Below, piece after piece: positions 8,652 through 15,864 of a stretch of DNA of 23,321 nt. The DNA is taken from assembly GCA_900543975.1 (NCBI GenBank), contig UQTI01000046.1, forward strand, positions 1 through 23,321. The letters are read 5' to 3'. The notes beneath the pieces are model-generated. The model was given only the letters and a program-made list of their open reading frames with translations. It ran no database searches and was not told the DNA's origin. Origin of the DNA: an uncultured Prevotella sp. (lineage in GTDB: Bacteria > Bacteroidota > Bacteroidia > Bacteroidales > Bacteroidaceae). The position numbers and the translations under genes were made by a program. Numbering within the stretch: position 1 is the stretch's first letter; each line of letters starts with the position of its first letter.

Positions 8652-8666
8652 TAAACATCTTATTCC

Positions 8667-8879
8667 ATGTTCCAGCTAATCATCGTAATAACAATATTAC
8701 TCATCGCCCTATCTTATGCCGCATGGCGCATAAGGATGGTTATAAAAAATGCGGGAGGCCGTTGCTATGGCTGCCCTATTAAAGATGCGTGCTCAAAAAA
8801 ACATGACAAGAAATTTCTTAAAGACAAGAAAGGTTGCGATGACAGACCATACGATGACAGACCAAAAGAAAGGACGTGA
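8667..8879 (+). CDS. FeoB-associated-type Cys-rich membrane protein
   Basis: A 70-residue protein with one N-terminal membrane helix (about residues 2-20), a short basic stretch, then a Cys cluster C33-x2-C36-x5-C42 (CYGCPIKDAC), and a Lys/Asp-rich tail with C57. This layout fits the small FeoB-associated Cys-rich membrane proteins of Bacteroidota, which often lie beside ferrous-iron transporter genes. No feoA or feoB is in this window, so it would be an orphan copy. It starts 15 bases after the 7-mer element. An overlapping frame starting at 8564 is less likely because it lacks any family resemblance. The tail is charged and may vary in length. Function in iron handling is inference. Confidence 0.6.
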   Translation: MFQLIIVITILLIALSYAAWRIRMVIKNAGGRCYGCPIKDACSKKHDKKFLKDKKGCDDRPYDDRPKERT

Positions 8880-8996
8880 AAGTATTCTGCAAGCAAGGAC
8901 AGCAAAGAAAAAGGGATAAGAGAGTGAGAAAAAAAGGATAAAAGAAGGAAAAAGCAGATAAAAGCAAAAAGAAAGATAAAAAAAGTGTGCAAAACA
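8880..8996. other. A-rich purine spacer
   Basis: The plus strand is strongly purine-biased (runs such as GAAAAAAAGG and GATAAAAG) between the small Cys-rich gene and the tRNA promoter. The long Phe/Leu/Ser-rich minus-strand frames across it are a consequence of that bias. I see no gene and no terminator hairpin in it. Confidence 0.5.
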
Positions 8997-9028
8997 TTTG
9001 GTAAAACAAATAAAATGTTGTACCTTTG
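8997..9028 (+). promoter_or_regulatory. Promoter of the tRNA-Cys gene
   Basis: TTTG at 8997-9000, a spacer of 20 bases, and TACCTTTG at 9021-9028: a textbook Bacteroidota promoter. The expected start is near 9033-9036, giving a precursor leader of about 20 bases before the tRNA. Confidence 0.75.
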
Positions 9029-9054
9029 CAACCGCAAATCAGAAATGATGCCAC

Positions 9055-9126
9055 GGTGCCTTGGATGAGTGGCTTAGTCAACGGTCTGCAAAACCGTCTA
9101 CGGCGGTTCGAATCCGCCAGGCACCT
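9055..9126 (+). tRNA. tRNA-Cys (anticodon GCA)
   Basis: The acceptor arms GGTGCCT (9055-9061) and AGGCACC (9119-9125) pair fully. The anticodon stem ACGGT/ACCGT encloses the loop CTGCAAA with anticodon GCA. The T arm is GGCGG-TTCGAAT-CCGCC. The discriminator base is T, as expected for cysteine. The 3' CCA is not encoded and must be added after transcription. The D arm pairs weakly (GAT with GTC). It stands alone with its own promoter and terminator. Confidence 0.95.
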
Positions 9127-9130
9127 CATA

Positions 9131-9160
9131 AAAGCAACCAACAATGTTGGTTGCTTTTTT
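9131..9160 (+). terminator. Intrinsic terminator after tRNA-Cys
   Basis: A perfect 12-bp stem (AAAGCAACCAAC at 9131-9142 with 9146-9157), a 3-base AAT loop and a run of T. It begins 4 bases after the tRNA. Confidence 0.92.
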
Positions 9161-9268
9161 GTTATTCTATCACGTCAACTTTCCAGTACGTTTCTTTACA
9201 GCACGTTTTTTCCATCAGGTTATCCTCAGCTTTACGGCATATTAAAATTTTGTTCCATATTGTCTCTA

Positions 9269-10324
9269 TTATCGTCTCCCCACAATCCAAGGGGCAAACC
9301 TATAGACCACCAACGCCACAACAGCAGAGAACACCCACACCAAGCTGAAAGCGAGAAGGAGCAACAGCACGTTGCCGTTAAACGAAGGCAGAACACGCGA
9401 CACAAGCAACGGGATGCCGCCACAAACGAAATAGAACACCAAACTGTGGCTACCTGTCCAGCGCAACCATGCCAACACTTTAACGTGCGGCAACACCTTA
9501 CAAACACCCACAACCAGCAGGCATGAAAGCAACGTGTCGACATAAAACAGCAAAAACGAAGGAATCTTCACAACGTAAAAGATAATCTCTACATCATGTT
9601 TCCATTCCCAAACCTTTATGTAAACAAGCACACAAACAAGCACAAGAAGCAACGGCAAACGCCATCGGTGACATGTTGAAACGAAAAAATGTTTTAGTTC
9701 TGTAATTTTACGTTCTCTAATATTTCCTTCAGAGAGCACATTTCCAAACCACCACTCCACCATTCTATACAGGCGACCTGTAAAGACAAAAGTTAGAGCA
9801 ATAGTAGAAACAGACAATATGTTGGAGCAGTATCGAAAAAAGCACACAAACACCATAAAGGGAAGAAACACGCCAAATGTCTCAAAAGCAAATGCTCTTA
9901 CTCCGCCATTAGAACAAAGGAACTGACACCCAAACAAGACCAGGCAATAATAAGCCTGGACTACAATGAGCGAAGACACAAACCATGAAGCTTCGCCGCT
10001 GAGCACAGGCATAATAAGCGACAGAAGATTGATGTCGCTACCGTGAGCCACAGCTTTAGGAAAAGCCATGGCAAGCGTAAAGATGAGGTAAGGCACAACC
10101 AAACTTCTGAAAACCGAACGCATTTTGTGCCCTACAGAAAACTGTTTGTCGGGAGACATAAAGAGATAGCCTGACACAAAGAAGAAGACAGCCAAGGCGT
10201 TAAGCACCGTCAGTGTATAAGACGATGCAAAGCCATCGGCATAATAGACGCTGGTGTGCGCCCATAGAATGGTGAGCATGGCCAGTCCGCGAGCCATATC
10301 AACCCACACAATGCGTCTACTCAT
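9269..10324 (-). CDS. Membrane acyltransferase, family 3
   Basis: Integral membrane protein of 351 residues with about ten hydrophobic segments, fitting the acyltransferase 3 family that moves acetyl or other acyl groups onto surface sugars, lipids or other extracytoplasmic targets. The N-terminus MSRRIVWVDMARGLAMLTIL followed by WAHTS holds the two residues typical of the family, Arg12 in the first helix and His23 at its end. The start overlaps the rlmH stop by 8 bases (ATGAGTAG), so translation is probably coupled. The substrate cannot be read from the sequence, and no glycan cluster lies nearby. The 108 bases between its stop and the tRNA terminator contain nothing I recognise. Confidence 0.85.
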   Translation of the reverse strand: MSRRIVWVDMARGLAMLTILWAHTSVYYADGFASSYTLTVLNALAVFFFVSGYLFMSPDKQFSVGHKMRSVFRSLVVPYLIFTLAMAFPKAVAHGSDINLLSLIMPVLSGEASWFVSSLIVVQAYYCLVLFGCQFLCSNGGVRAFAFETFGVFLPFMVFVCFFRYCSNILSVSTIALTFVFTGRLYRMVEWWFGNVLSEGNIRERKITELKHFFVSTCHRWRLPLLLVLVCVLVYIKVWEWKHDVEIIFYVVKIPSFLLFYVDTLLSCLLVVGVCKVLPHVKVLAWLRWTGSHSLVFYFVCGGIPLLVSRVLPSFNGNVLLLLLAFSLVWVFSAVVALVVYRFAPWIVGRR

Positions 10325-10787
10325 GATGGTAAGGTTCGCCTTTAATGATGGTGCAGGCCCTATAAACCTGCTCAGCCAGCACCAGACGCACCATCTGATG
10401 TGAGAATGTCATGCGTGATAACGACACAAGAGCGTCGGCCCGATCATAAACGGCCTTGGCGAAACCGTAAGGGCCACCTATCACAAGCACAAGCTTGCGA
10501 GCCCTTTGTTGCAGAGCTTCAAGCCATTGTGCAAACTCAACACTTCGCATCTCCTTGCCGCGCTCATCGCAGAGCACGAGCGTGTCACCTGGCTGCACCT
10601 GTTTCAAGATAAGGTCGCCCTCGGCCACCTTTTGTTGCTCCTCGCTCAGATTTTTCGTGTTCTTAAGAGCCGGGATGACGGTGAGCTTCACAGGCATGTA
10701 GTGTTCCACACGCTTGACATAATCGTCGATGGCAGCCTCAAAACGCTTGTCGGAGGTCTTGCCTACAAACACCAATTCAGTCTTCAT
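10317..10787 (-). CDS. rlmH: 23S rRNA (pseudouridine-1915-N3)-methyltransferase
   Basis: SPOUT-class methyltransferase that modifies pseudouridine 1915 in helix 69 of 23S rRNA. It has 156 residues, the family length. The trefoil-knot SAM site is seen as LVLCDERGKEMRSVEFAQWL (70-89) and LVIGGPYGF (101-109), followed by LSRMTFSHQMVRLVLAEQVY (123-142) and the conserved C-terminal Tyr-His-His. It is the middle gene of a three-gene minus-strand unit, overlapping the DUF4491 gene upstream by 11 bases and the acyltransferase downstream by 8. Confidence 0.96.
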   Translation of the reverse strand: MKTELVFVGKTSDKRFEAAIDDYVKRVEHYMPVKLTVIPALKNTKNLSEEQQKVAEGDLILKQVQPGDTLVLCDERGKEMRSVEFAQWLEALQQRARKLVLVIGGPYGFAKAVYDRADALVSLSRMTFSHQMVRLVLAEQVYRACTIIKGEPYHHE

Positions 10788-11076
10788 AGTCGGCCTTTCG
10801 TTTAGGGTTCATTGGGAACCATCCCTTCTTCACTCTTTGTTTCTGTTCAAAAATCTCACCAATGCTCCACAGACATGAGGCTCCCGTAACGCCGCAAAGC
10901 ACCGAAGCCAGCACGTTGCTTATAAACAGCGCCGCCACGATGAACGCTAAGCCGAGCAAAAGAAAAATCCACCACAGACGTGTGCCGAAATAATACTCAC
11001 ATTTTATAACCACCGGATGAAAGACACCTATGATAAGAAATGTGCTTACAGCGATGATAAGTCCGGTAAAATACAT
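10777..11076 (-). CDS. DUF4491-family membrane protein
   Basis: A 99-residue protein of unknown function. It has about three hydrophobic segments, with the family-like signature IGVFHPVVIKCEYYFGTRLW near the N-terminus and a hydrophilic tail (EQKQRVKKGWFPMNPKRKAD). It is the first gene of the unit with rlmH and the acyltransferase, and its end overlaps rlmH by 11 bases. The family name is from recognition of the FHPVVIKxEYYFG pattern. There is no Shine-Dalgarno before the ATG. Confidence 0.78.
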   Translation of the reverse strand: MYFTGLIIAVSTFLIIGVFHPVVIKCEYYFGTRLWWIFLLLGLAFIVAALFISNVLASVLCGVTGASCLWSIGEIFEQKQRVKKGWFPMNPKRKADYED

Positions 11077-11135
11077 ATATTCAATTTTATCAGTTATTAC
11101 AAATATTTCTTAATTAAAAATATAGTTTCAATTTG

Positions 11136-11143
11136 CAAAATTA
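11136..11143 (-). promoter_or_regulatory. -7 box for the DUF4491-rlmH-acyltransferase unit
   Basis: Reading on the minus strand, TAATTTTG matches TAnnTTTG, with a TTTG 22 bases upstream (CAAA on the plus strand at 11166-11169). This leaves a leader of about 55 bases before the ATG at 11076. It lies just past the nqr terminator. Confidence 0.5.
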
Positions 11144-11159
11144 GCAATAACCACAGAAA

Positions 11160-11216
11160 ACAACACAAAAAAATCGAAAAAAACAAAGCCACTACCTTAA
11201 AAAAAGTAGTGGCCTT
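11160..11216 (-). terminator. Terminator of the nqr operon
   Basis: On the minus strand, AAGGCCACTAC (11216-11206) pairs with GTAGTGGCTTT (11195-11185) in an 11-bp stem with one G-U pair and a 10-base T/A-rich loop, followed by a long T-rich tract (GTTTTTTTCG, then TTTTTTT). It lies about 60 bases after the nqrF stop and separates nqr from the DUF4491 unit. Confidence 0.88.
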
Positions 11217-11275
11217 GAAAATAATAAGATTTTTGTGGTCTATTCGCTGTCCTTATCTACAAGACAACAAAAACA

Positions 11276-12547
11276 TTAACCAAAATTGTCGTACATAATG
11301 CTCTCAGGATCTACGCCGAGCGAATCGAGATAGTCGGTAACGGTCTTGATAAGCATTGGAGGGCCGCAGAGGTAATATTCACAGTCTTCGGGTGCATCGT
11401 GGTCCTTAAGATAGGTGTCGCGAATGCAATTAACGGCAAATCCCTCATAATATTTAACGCCCTGAGCATCGGCAACGGGATCCTTGCGGTCGAGCGAGAG
11501 GTGGAAATGGAAATTAGGATATTCCTTCTCCAGCTCCCAGAAGTCTTCAAGGAAGAAGGCTTCACCCAAAGCGCGTGCTCCATAGAAGAAGTGGAGCTCG
11601 CGGTCGCGTGTATGGAGCGTTTTGGTCATGTGCATGATCTGAGCGCGAAGCGGAGCCATACCGGCACCACCACCAATCCATATCATCTCCTTGCCAGAGG
11701 TGAAGTTAGGATGGAAGTCACCATAAGGGCCCGACATCATAACCTTGTCACCAGGTTTGAGCGAGAAGATATATGAAGAGGCAATGCCTGTAGGCACGTT
11801 CTGGAAGCCCACCTGCGGGCGAGGCAAGAACGGTGTTGTGGCAATGCGGACAGTGAGGGTTATGATATCGCCCTCATCGGGGTAGTTGGCCATTGAGTAG
11901 GCACGCACGGTAGGCTCGGGATTGTGGGCCTTAAGCGATAAGATGTTGAATTTCTCCCATGCACCAAGATATTCTTTGCCAATGAGCGACTTGTCGAAAT
12001 CTTTGTCATAGTCAATGCAGTCGTATGCAGGAATCTTGATCTGAGCATAAGAGCCAGGAATGAAGTCCATGTGCTCGCCAGGAGGCAGCGCCACCTTAAA
12101 CTCTTTGATGAACGAAGACACGTTATTGTTGGAAATAACGGTACACTCCCACTCTTTGACACCCATAACCGAGTCGGGCACTTTGATCTTCATGTCGCTC
12201 TTAACCTTACACTGGCATCCGAGGCGCCAATGATCCTTGATCTGCTTGCGTGTGAAGTGAGGCTTCTCCGAGTCAAGAATCTCACCACCTCCCTCAAGCA
12301 CCTGAACCTTACATTGTCCACAGCTAGCCTTGCCGCCACATGCTGAAGGCAGAAAGATGCCATTCTCGTTAAGCGTGGTCATGAGCGAAGAGCCTTGTGG
12401 CACGTTAAGGTTCTTGTCGCCATTGATAAGGATGTTAACATTGCCGCTCGGACTGAGGAATTTCTTAGCCACAAGCAGGATAACAACCAACAGGAGTATC
12501 ACAATAAGGAAAACTCCGATACTTGCAATTATAAATGATGTGTTCAT
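11276..12547 (-). CDS. nqrF: Na+-translocating NADH:quinone reductase subunit F
   Basis: The electron-entry subunit: oxidises NADH and passes electrons through FAD and a [2Fe-2S] centre to the rest of the pump. It has 423 residues. There is one N-terminal membrane helix (about 6-28). The ferredoxin domain has C70, C76, C79 and C111, the classic NqrF ligand spacing. The FAD-binding RAYSMANYP is at 215-223, the NADH-binding IGGGAGMAPLRAQI at 291-304, and CGPPMLI at 394-400. The C-terminus is YDNFG. A strong Shine-Dalgarno precedes it. It is the last gene of the operon. Confidence 0.97.
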   Translation of the reverse strand: MNTSFIIASIGVFLIVILLLVVILLVAKKFLSPSGNVNILINGDKNLNVPQGSSLMTTLNENGIFLPSACGGKASCGQCKVQVLEGGGEILDSEKPHFTRKQIKDHWRLGCQCKVKSDMKIKVPDSVMGVKEWECTVISNNNVSSFIKEFKVALPPGEHMDFIPGSYAQIKIPAYDCIDYDKDFDKSLIGKEYLGAWEKFNILSLKAHNPEPTVRAYSMANYPDEGDIITLTVRIATTPFLPRPQVGFQNVPTGIASSYIFSLKPGDKVMMSGPYGDFHPNFTSGKEMIWIGGGAGMAPLRAQIMHMTKTLHTRDRELHFFYGARALGEAFFLEDFWELEKEYPNFHFHLSLDRKDPVADAQGVKYYEGFAVNCIRDTYLKDHDAPEDCEYYLCGPPMLIKTVTDYLDSLGVDPESIMYDNFG

Positions 12548-12556
12548 AACGTTGAG

Positions 12557-12564
12557 TCCTCCTT
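12557..12564 (-). promoter_or_regulatory. Strong Shine-Dalgarno of nqrF
   Basis: On the minus strand AAGGAGGA lies 9 bases before the nqrF ATG at 12547. Such full-length sites are rare in this window; nqrD has the same one. Confidence 0.75.
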
Positions 12565-12565
12565 A

Positions 12566-13192
12566 TTATATTTTAAGACCAGAGAAGCACATCATGGCCA
12601 TTGCCATGAGTCCTACTGTGATGAATGTAATGCCGAGACCCTGAAGAGGCTTTGGCACATCGCTATACTGCATCTTCTCGCGAATGGCACCCATAGCCAC
12701 GATGGCCAAGGTCCAGCCAATGCCGCTACCAAGAGCGTAAACGATGGCATCGACAACATTGCCAATATACTGTGTATTAGACGGGTCGAGGTTTATGCGC
12801 TGTTGCATGAAGAGCGAAGCACCCATGATGGCACAGTTTACGGCGATAAGGGGCAAGAAGATACCGAGAGCCGCATAGAGCGACGGAGAGTATTTCTCGA
12901 CAACCATCTCCACAAGCTGCACGATGCCGGCAATGACGGCAATGAAGAGGATGAAGCTCAGGTAAGAAAGGTCTACGCCCTCAACAAGACAGTTGGGACC
13001 CAGCACCTTGGTCTGCAACAGATAGTCGACGGGCACAGTGACAAGCAACACAAATGTCACGGCAAGACCCAGACCCAATGATGTCTTTACATTCTTCGAC
13101 ACGGCAAGGAACGAACACATGCCGAGGAAGAAAGCGAAGATCATATTGTCGACGAAAATAGATCTAAAGAATAAGCTTATTAAATGTTCCAT
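12566..13192 (-). CDS. nqrE: Na+-translocating NADH:quinone reductase subunit E
   Basis: Integral membrane subunit of 208 residues with about six helices, homologous to NqrD; together they are known to hold an iron centre at the membrane core of the pump. The N-terminal MEHLISLFFRSIFVDNMIFA, then FFLGMCSFLAVSKN with its Cys in the first helix, and CAIMGASLFMQQR with the second Cys are typical. It ends 18 bases before nqrF. Unlike nqrD and nqrF it has no Shine-Dalgarno; a repeat element occupies the whole space upstream to the nqrD stop. Confidence 0.96.
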   Translation of the reverse strand: MEHLISLFFRSIFVDNMIFAFFLGMCSFLAVSKNVKTSLGLGLAVTFVLLVTVPVDYLLQTKVLGPNCLVEGVDLSYLSFILFIAVIAGIVQLVEMVVEKYSPSLYAALGIFLPLIAVNCAIMGASLFMQQRINLDPSNTQYIGNVVDAIVYALGSGIGWTLAIVAMGAIREKMQYSDVPKPLQGLGITFITVGLMAMAMMCFSGLKI

Positions 13193-13194
13193 TG

Positions 13195-13288
13195 TTTGAA
13201 TTTTGAGTTTCGAGTTTTGAACTTTGAATTATCGGCTAAGCCGATTGCGGTTACGCAACAATTCAACATTCAACTCTCAACATTCAAC
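13195..13288. repeat. Structured repeat element between nqrD and nqrE with 7-base phased arms
   Basis: On the plus strand the left arm is five heptamers (13195-13229: TTTGAAT, TTTGAGT, TTCGAGT, TTTGAAC, TTTGAAT) and the right arm four (13261-13288: ATTCAAC, ATTCAAC, TCTCAAC, ATTCAAC). The arms are imperfect inverted copies. The core has two further hairpins: ATCGGCT-A-AGCCGAT (13231-13245) and TTGCG-GTTA-CGCAA (13245-13258). It fills the gap from nqrD stop to nqrE start, so it is within the nqr message. Confidence 0.75.
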
Positions 13289-13289
13289 A

Positions 13290-13913
13290 TTATTTTTCTT
13301 TATAAAAGTAAGCTCTGTGAACCCATATCACACATCCCAAGAGAATGAGCGCCATGGCGGGCATGGTCATCATACCGTTGTTGATGTAGCCTGCATCGTA
13401 AACAGACTGAGGGATAATCTGGAAACCAAACAGAGAGCCACGACCGAAGAACTCGCGCAGACCGCCAACAGCAACAAGGATGTAAGCGTAGCCAAGACCG
13501 TTGCCCACACCGTCGAGGAAGCTGGGCCAAGGCTTGTTCTGCATGGCGAACGCCTCAAGACGTCCCATGAGGATACAGTTGGTTATGATAAGACCTACAT
13601 AAACCGAGAGCTCAACGCTAACGTCGTAGACGAAAGCTTTAAGAATCTGGCTCACGATGGTCACGAGAGCGGCAACGACCACAAGCTGCACGATGATACG
13701 AATGCGGTTAGGTATGGTGTTGCGGATAATTGAGATAATGACGTTGGCAAATGCTGTAATCACCGTCACGGCAAGACCCATCACGATGGCAGGCTTGAGC
13801 TGCGATGTCACGGCGAGGGCCGAGCAGATACCGAGCACCTGTACGAGGATGGGATTGTCGAGGTTCAGAGGATTGGTGAATGCAGCCTTATTCTCTTTTG
13901 AAAACAAACTCAT
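13290..13913 (-). CDS. nqrD: Na+-translocating NADH:quinone reductase subunit D
   Basis: Integral membrane subunit of 207 residues with about six helices, a paralogue of NqrE. The N-terminal soluble tail (MSLFSKENKAAFTNPLNLDN) is followed by VLGICSALAVTSQLKPA with the Cys of the first helix, and later NCILMGRLEAFAM, where the second Cys and the Gly-Arg-Leu-Glu motif are typical of the NqrD/RnfE group. It lies 18 bases after nqrC, with a strong Shine-Dalgarno. The stop abuts the repeat element. Confidence 0.96.
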   Translation of the reverse strand: MSLFSKENKAAFTNPLNLDNPILVQVLGICSALAVTSQLKPAIVMGLAVTVITAFANVIISIIRNTIPNRIRIIVQLVVVAALVTIVSQILKAFVYDVSVELSVYVGLIITNCILMGRLEAFAMQNKPWPSFLDGVGNGLGYAYILVAVGGLREFFGRGSLFGFQIIPQSVYDAGYINNGMMTMPAMALILLGCVIWVHRAYFYKEK

Positions 13914-13922
13914 AATTCGTGT

Positions 13923-13930
13923 TCCTCCTT
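13923..13930 (-). promoter_or_regulatory. Strong Shine-Dalgarno of nqrD
   Basis: On the minus strand AAGGAGGA lies 9 bases before the nqrD ATG at 13913. It is identical in sequence and spacing to the nqrF site. Confidence 0.75.
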
Positions 13931-13931
13931 T

Positions 13932-14660
13932 TTATTTTGATGTTAAGAATTTTGTATACTCGCCGAGACCGTTCTTCAGCATGTCGCTCACACCGTGGCA
14001 GGTGAGTGTGGCACCTGTAACAGCGTCACACTGTGTTGTGGGGTCGCTCACCTCATTCTTTTTCACAACCGAGAGAGCCACACCTTCCTTACCGGCTGCA
14101 AAGAGGTGCTTGCCCTTAAACTGTGCCTGCCAGGTGCGCGAATCTTTAATTTCGGCACCAAGACCTGCGGTCTCGCCCTCATGGTTAAAGTAGGCGCCAT
14201 AAACCGTCTGCTTGTCGGCGTTCAGGGCAATATAGCCGCTGATGCCTCCCCAAAGGCCCATGCCGTAAACAGGTATTACATACTTGGTCTGACCGTCAAC
14301 GTTGCACACATAGAGAGCGAGCTTGCCTTCCTTGGTGGAAGCGCTGTTGCAGAGGAAGCCAGTCTTTGTGCCACCCTGCTCACCCTTGGCTATGGTTGTG
14401 CCGTCGCGATTGATGATCATGTCGGCTGTTATCACCTTATTATATTGTTCTGTTGCCTCGGCACCGTCAATGTCGCGGATGTTGAGAGCAGCGAGAATCT
14501 GTTTTTTCTTGTCGAGAGCCACGTTCTCGTCTTGCTGCGGCTTGAGTGTAGAAGACACAAAAGCAAGCAAGAACGCAACGATAACTACGATAACGACAGA
14601 ATATATGATTGTATAGGAGTTTGAACTTGTGTTCAGACCCTTTTTCTTTGTTTCTTCCAT
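13932..14660 (-). CDS. nqrC: Na+-translocating NADH:quinone reductase subunit C
   Basis: Carries a covalently bound FMN. It has 242 residues: one N-terminal membrane helix (SYTIIYSVVIVVIVAFLLAF) and a periplasmic domain. The FMN-attachment motif is DAVTGAT (212-218), a match to the known D-x-x-S/T-G-A-T signal of the flavin transferase ApbE, with Thr218 as the expected attachment residue. GLWGGISGYIALN in the middle is also typical. No apbE gene is in the window. It lies 13 bases after nqrB and has no Shine-Dalgarno. Confidence 0.96.
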   Translation of the reverse strand: MEETKKKGLNTSSNSYTIIYSVVIVVIVAFLLAFVSSTLKPQQDENVALDKKKQILAALNIRDIDGAEATEQYNKVITADMIINRDGTTIAKGEQGGTKTGFLCNSASTKEGKLALYVCNVDGQTKYVIPVYGMGLWGGISGYIALNADKQTVYGAYFNHEGETAGLGAEIKDSRTWQAQFKGKHLFAAGKEGVALSVVKKNEVSDPTTQCDAVTGATLTCHGVSDMLKNGLGEYTKFLTSK

Positions 14661-14673
14661 ATTCCGATTGTGG

Positions 14674-15834
14674 TTATTTGTTGGTTAAACGTTTCATTCG
14701 CTTAGAGATGTTCTTCTGCACTACGCAGTAGTCGATGAGCGGAGCAAACATGTTCATGAACAAGATGGCAAGCATCATGCCCTCGGGATAGCCCGGGTTC
14801 ATAACACGGATGATGACAGCCATGATGCCGATAATGGCTCCATACCAGAACTGTCCACACTGTGTGCGAGCCGAGGTCACGGGGTCGGTAGCCATGAACA
14901 CGGCACCAAAGCAGAAGCCACCAAGCACGAGGTGCTCATACCAAGAAATAGGTGTCATGCCAAGGGCCTGGAAGATGTAAGCTGTTACAGCACCTCCCAC
15001 AAACACGCTGAGCATGGTGCGCCATGAGGCTATGCCTGTGGCAAGCAGCAGGACAGCACCAATGGCTATGGCTATCACGCTGGTTTCTCCAATGGAGCCA
15101 GGGATAAGGCCGGTTATCATGTCGCAGAGGTTGCTGTTAACAGCTGCACCCTGAGCTATCTGGCCAAGCGGTGTGGCGCAGGTAAACGTATCGGGCAGAG
15201 TGTTGCCCAAGCCGAAGATTGTGTCGTTGGCAACCCATACTGCATCGCCACTCATCTTTGTGGGGTATGAGAAGAAGAGGAACGCGCGTGTGATAAGAGC
15301 CACGTTGAAGATATTCATGCCTGTGCCGCCGAAGATTTCCTTGCCTATGACCACTGCAAAAGCCACAGCTATGGCAAGAGCCCACAACGGACAGCCCACG
15401 GGGATGATAAGCGGGATGATGATACCCGACACAAGGAAGCCCTCCTGAATTTCTTCACCCTTCCACTGTGCCCAAGCAAACTCGATGCCGAGGCCCACCA
15501 CATAGCTTACGATAATTTTAGGAAGCACCTGCAAGGCACCGTAGATGAACATTGAGAAGAACGAAGCGTCAGCCAAAGCGCCGGCAGCCTTGTAATTCTG
15601 ATATCCCACGTTGTACATACCAAACAGCAGAGCCGGTAACAAGGCAATGACCACGAAGCTCATGATGCGCTTCGAGTCGATGGCATCGTGAATGTTGGTA
15701 CCGGTCTTAGATGTGTTGTTGGGTACAAACAGGAAAGTCTCAAAGCCGTCAAACAAGCTACGGAAGGCGTGGAGCTTTCCTTCGGGCTCGAAGTTGGGCT
15801 TGATGTCGTTAAGATATTTTCTTAGAAAATTCAT
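14674..15834 (-). CDS. nqrB: Na+-translocating NADH:quinone reductase subunit B
   Basis: Membrane subunit of 386 residues with about ten helices. In known Na+-NQR it carries covalent FMN and riboflavin and forms much of the sodium path. It has a soluble N-terminus (about 1-55), then GIIIPLIIPVGCPLWALAIA and VVIGKEIFGGTGMNIFNVAL, both strongly conserved. At the position of the FMN-attachment motif the sequence reads DTFTCATPLGQ (215-225), so the usual Gly before Ala-Thr is Cys; Thr221 would be the flavin site. It lies 30 bases after nqrA. Confidence 0.96.
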   Translation of the reverse strand: MNFLRKYLNDIKPNFEPEGKLHAFRSLFDGFETFLFVPNNTSKTGTNIHDAIDSKRIMSFVVIALLPALLFGMYNVGYQNYKAAGALADASFFSMFIYGALQVLPKIIVSYVVGLGIEFAWAQWKGEEIQEGFLVSGIIIPLIIPVGCPLWALAIAVAFAVVIGKEIFGGTGMNIFNVALITRAFLFFSYPTKMSGDAVWVANDTIFGLGNTLPDTFTCATPLGQIAQGAAVNSNLCDMITGLIPGSIGETSVIAIAIGAVLLLATGIASWRTMLSVFVGGAVTAYIFQALGMTPISWYEHLVLGGFCFGAVFMATDPVTSARTQCGQFWYGAIIGIMAVIIRVMNPGYPEGMMLAILFMNMFAPLIDYCVVQKNISKRMKRLTNK

Positions 15835-15864
15835 ACTTTTCTCTTTGTAATTTTTAGTTTATTG

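Noticed and set aside
9026..9526. 166-codon + strand frame across the tRNA and the acyltransferase 3' end
   Set aside because: It reads through a tRNA and its terminator; the coding strand here is minus.
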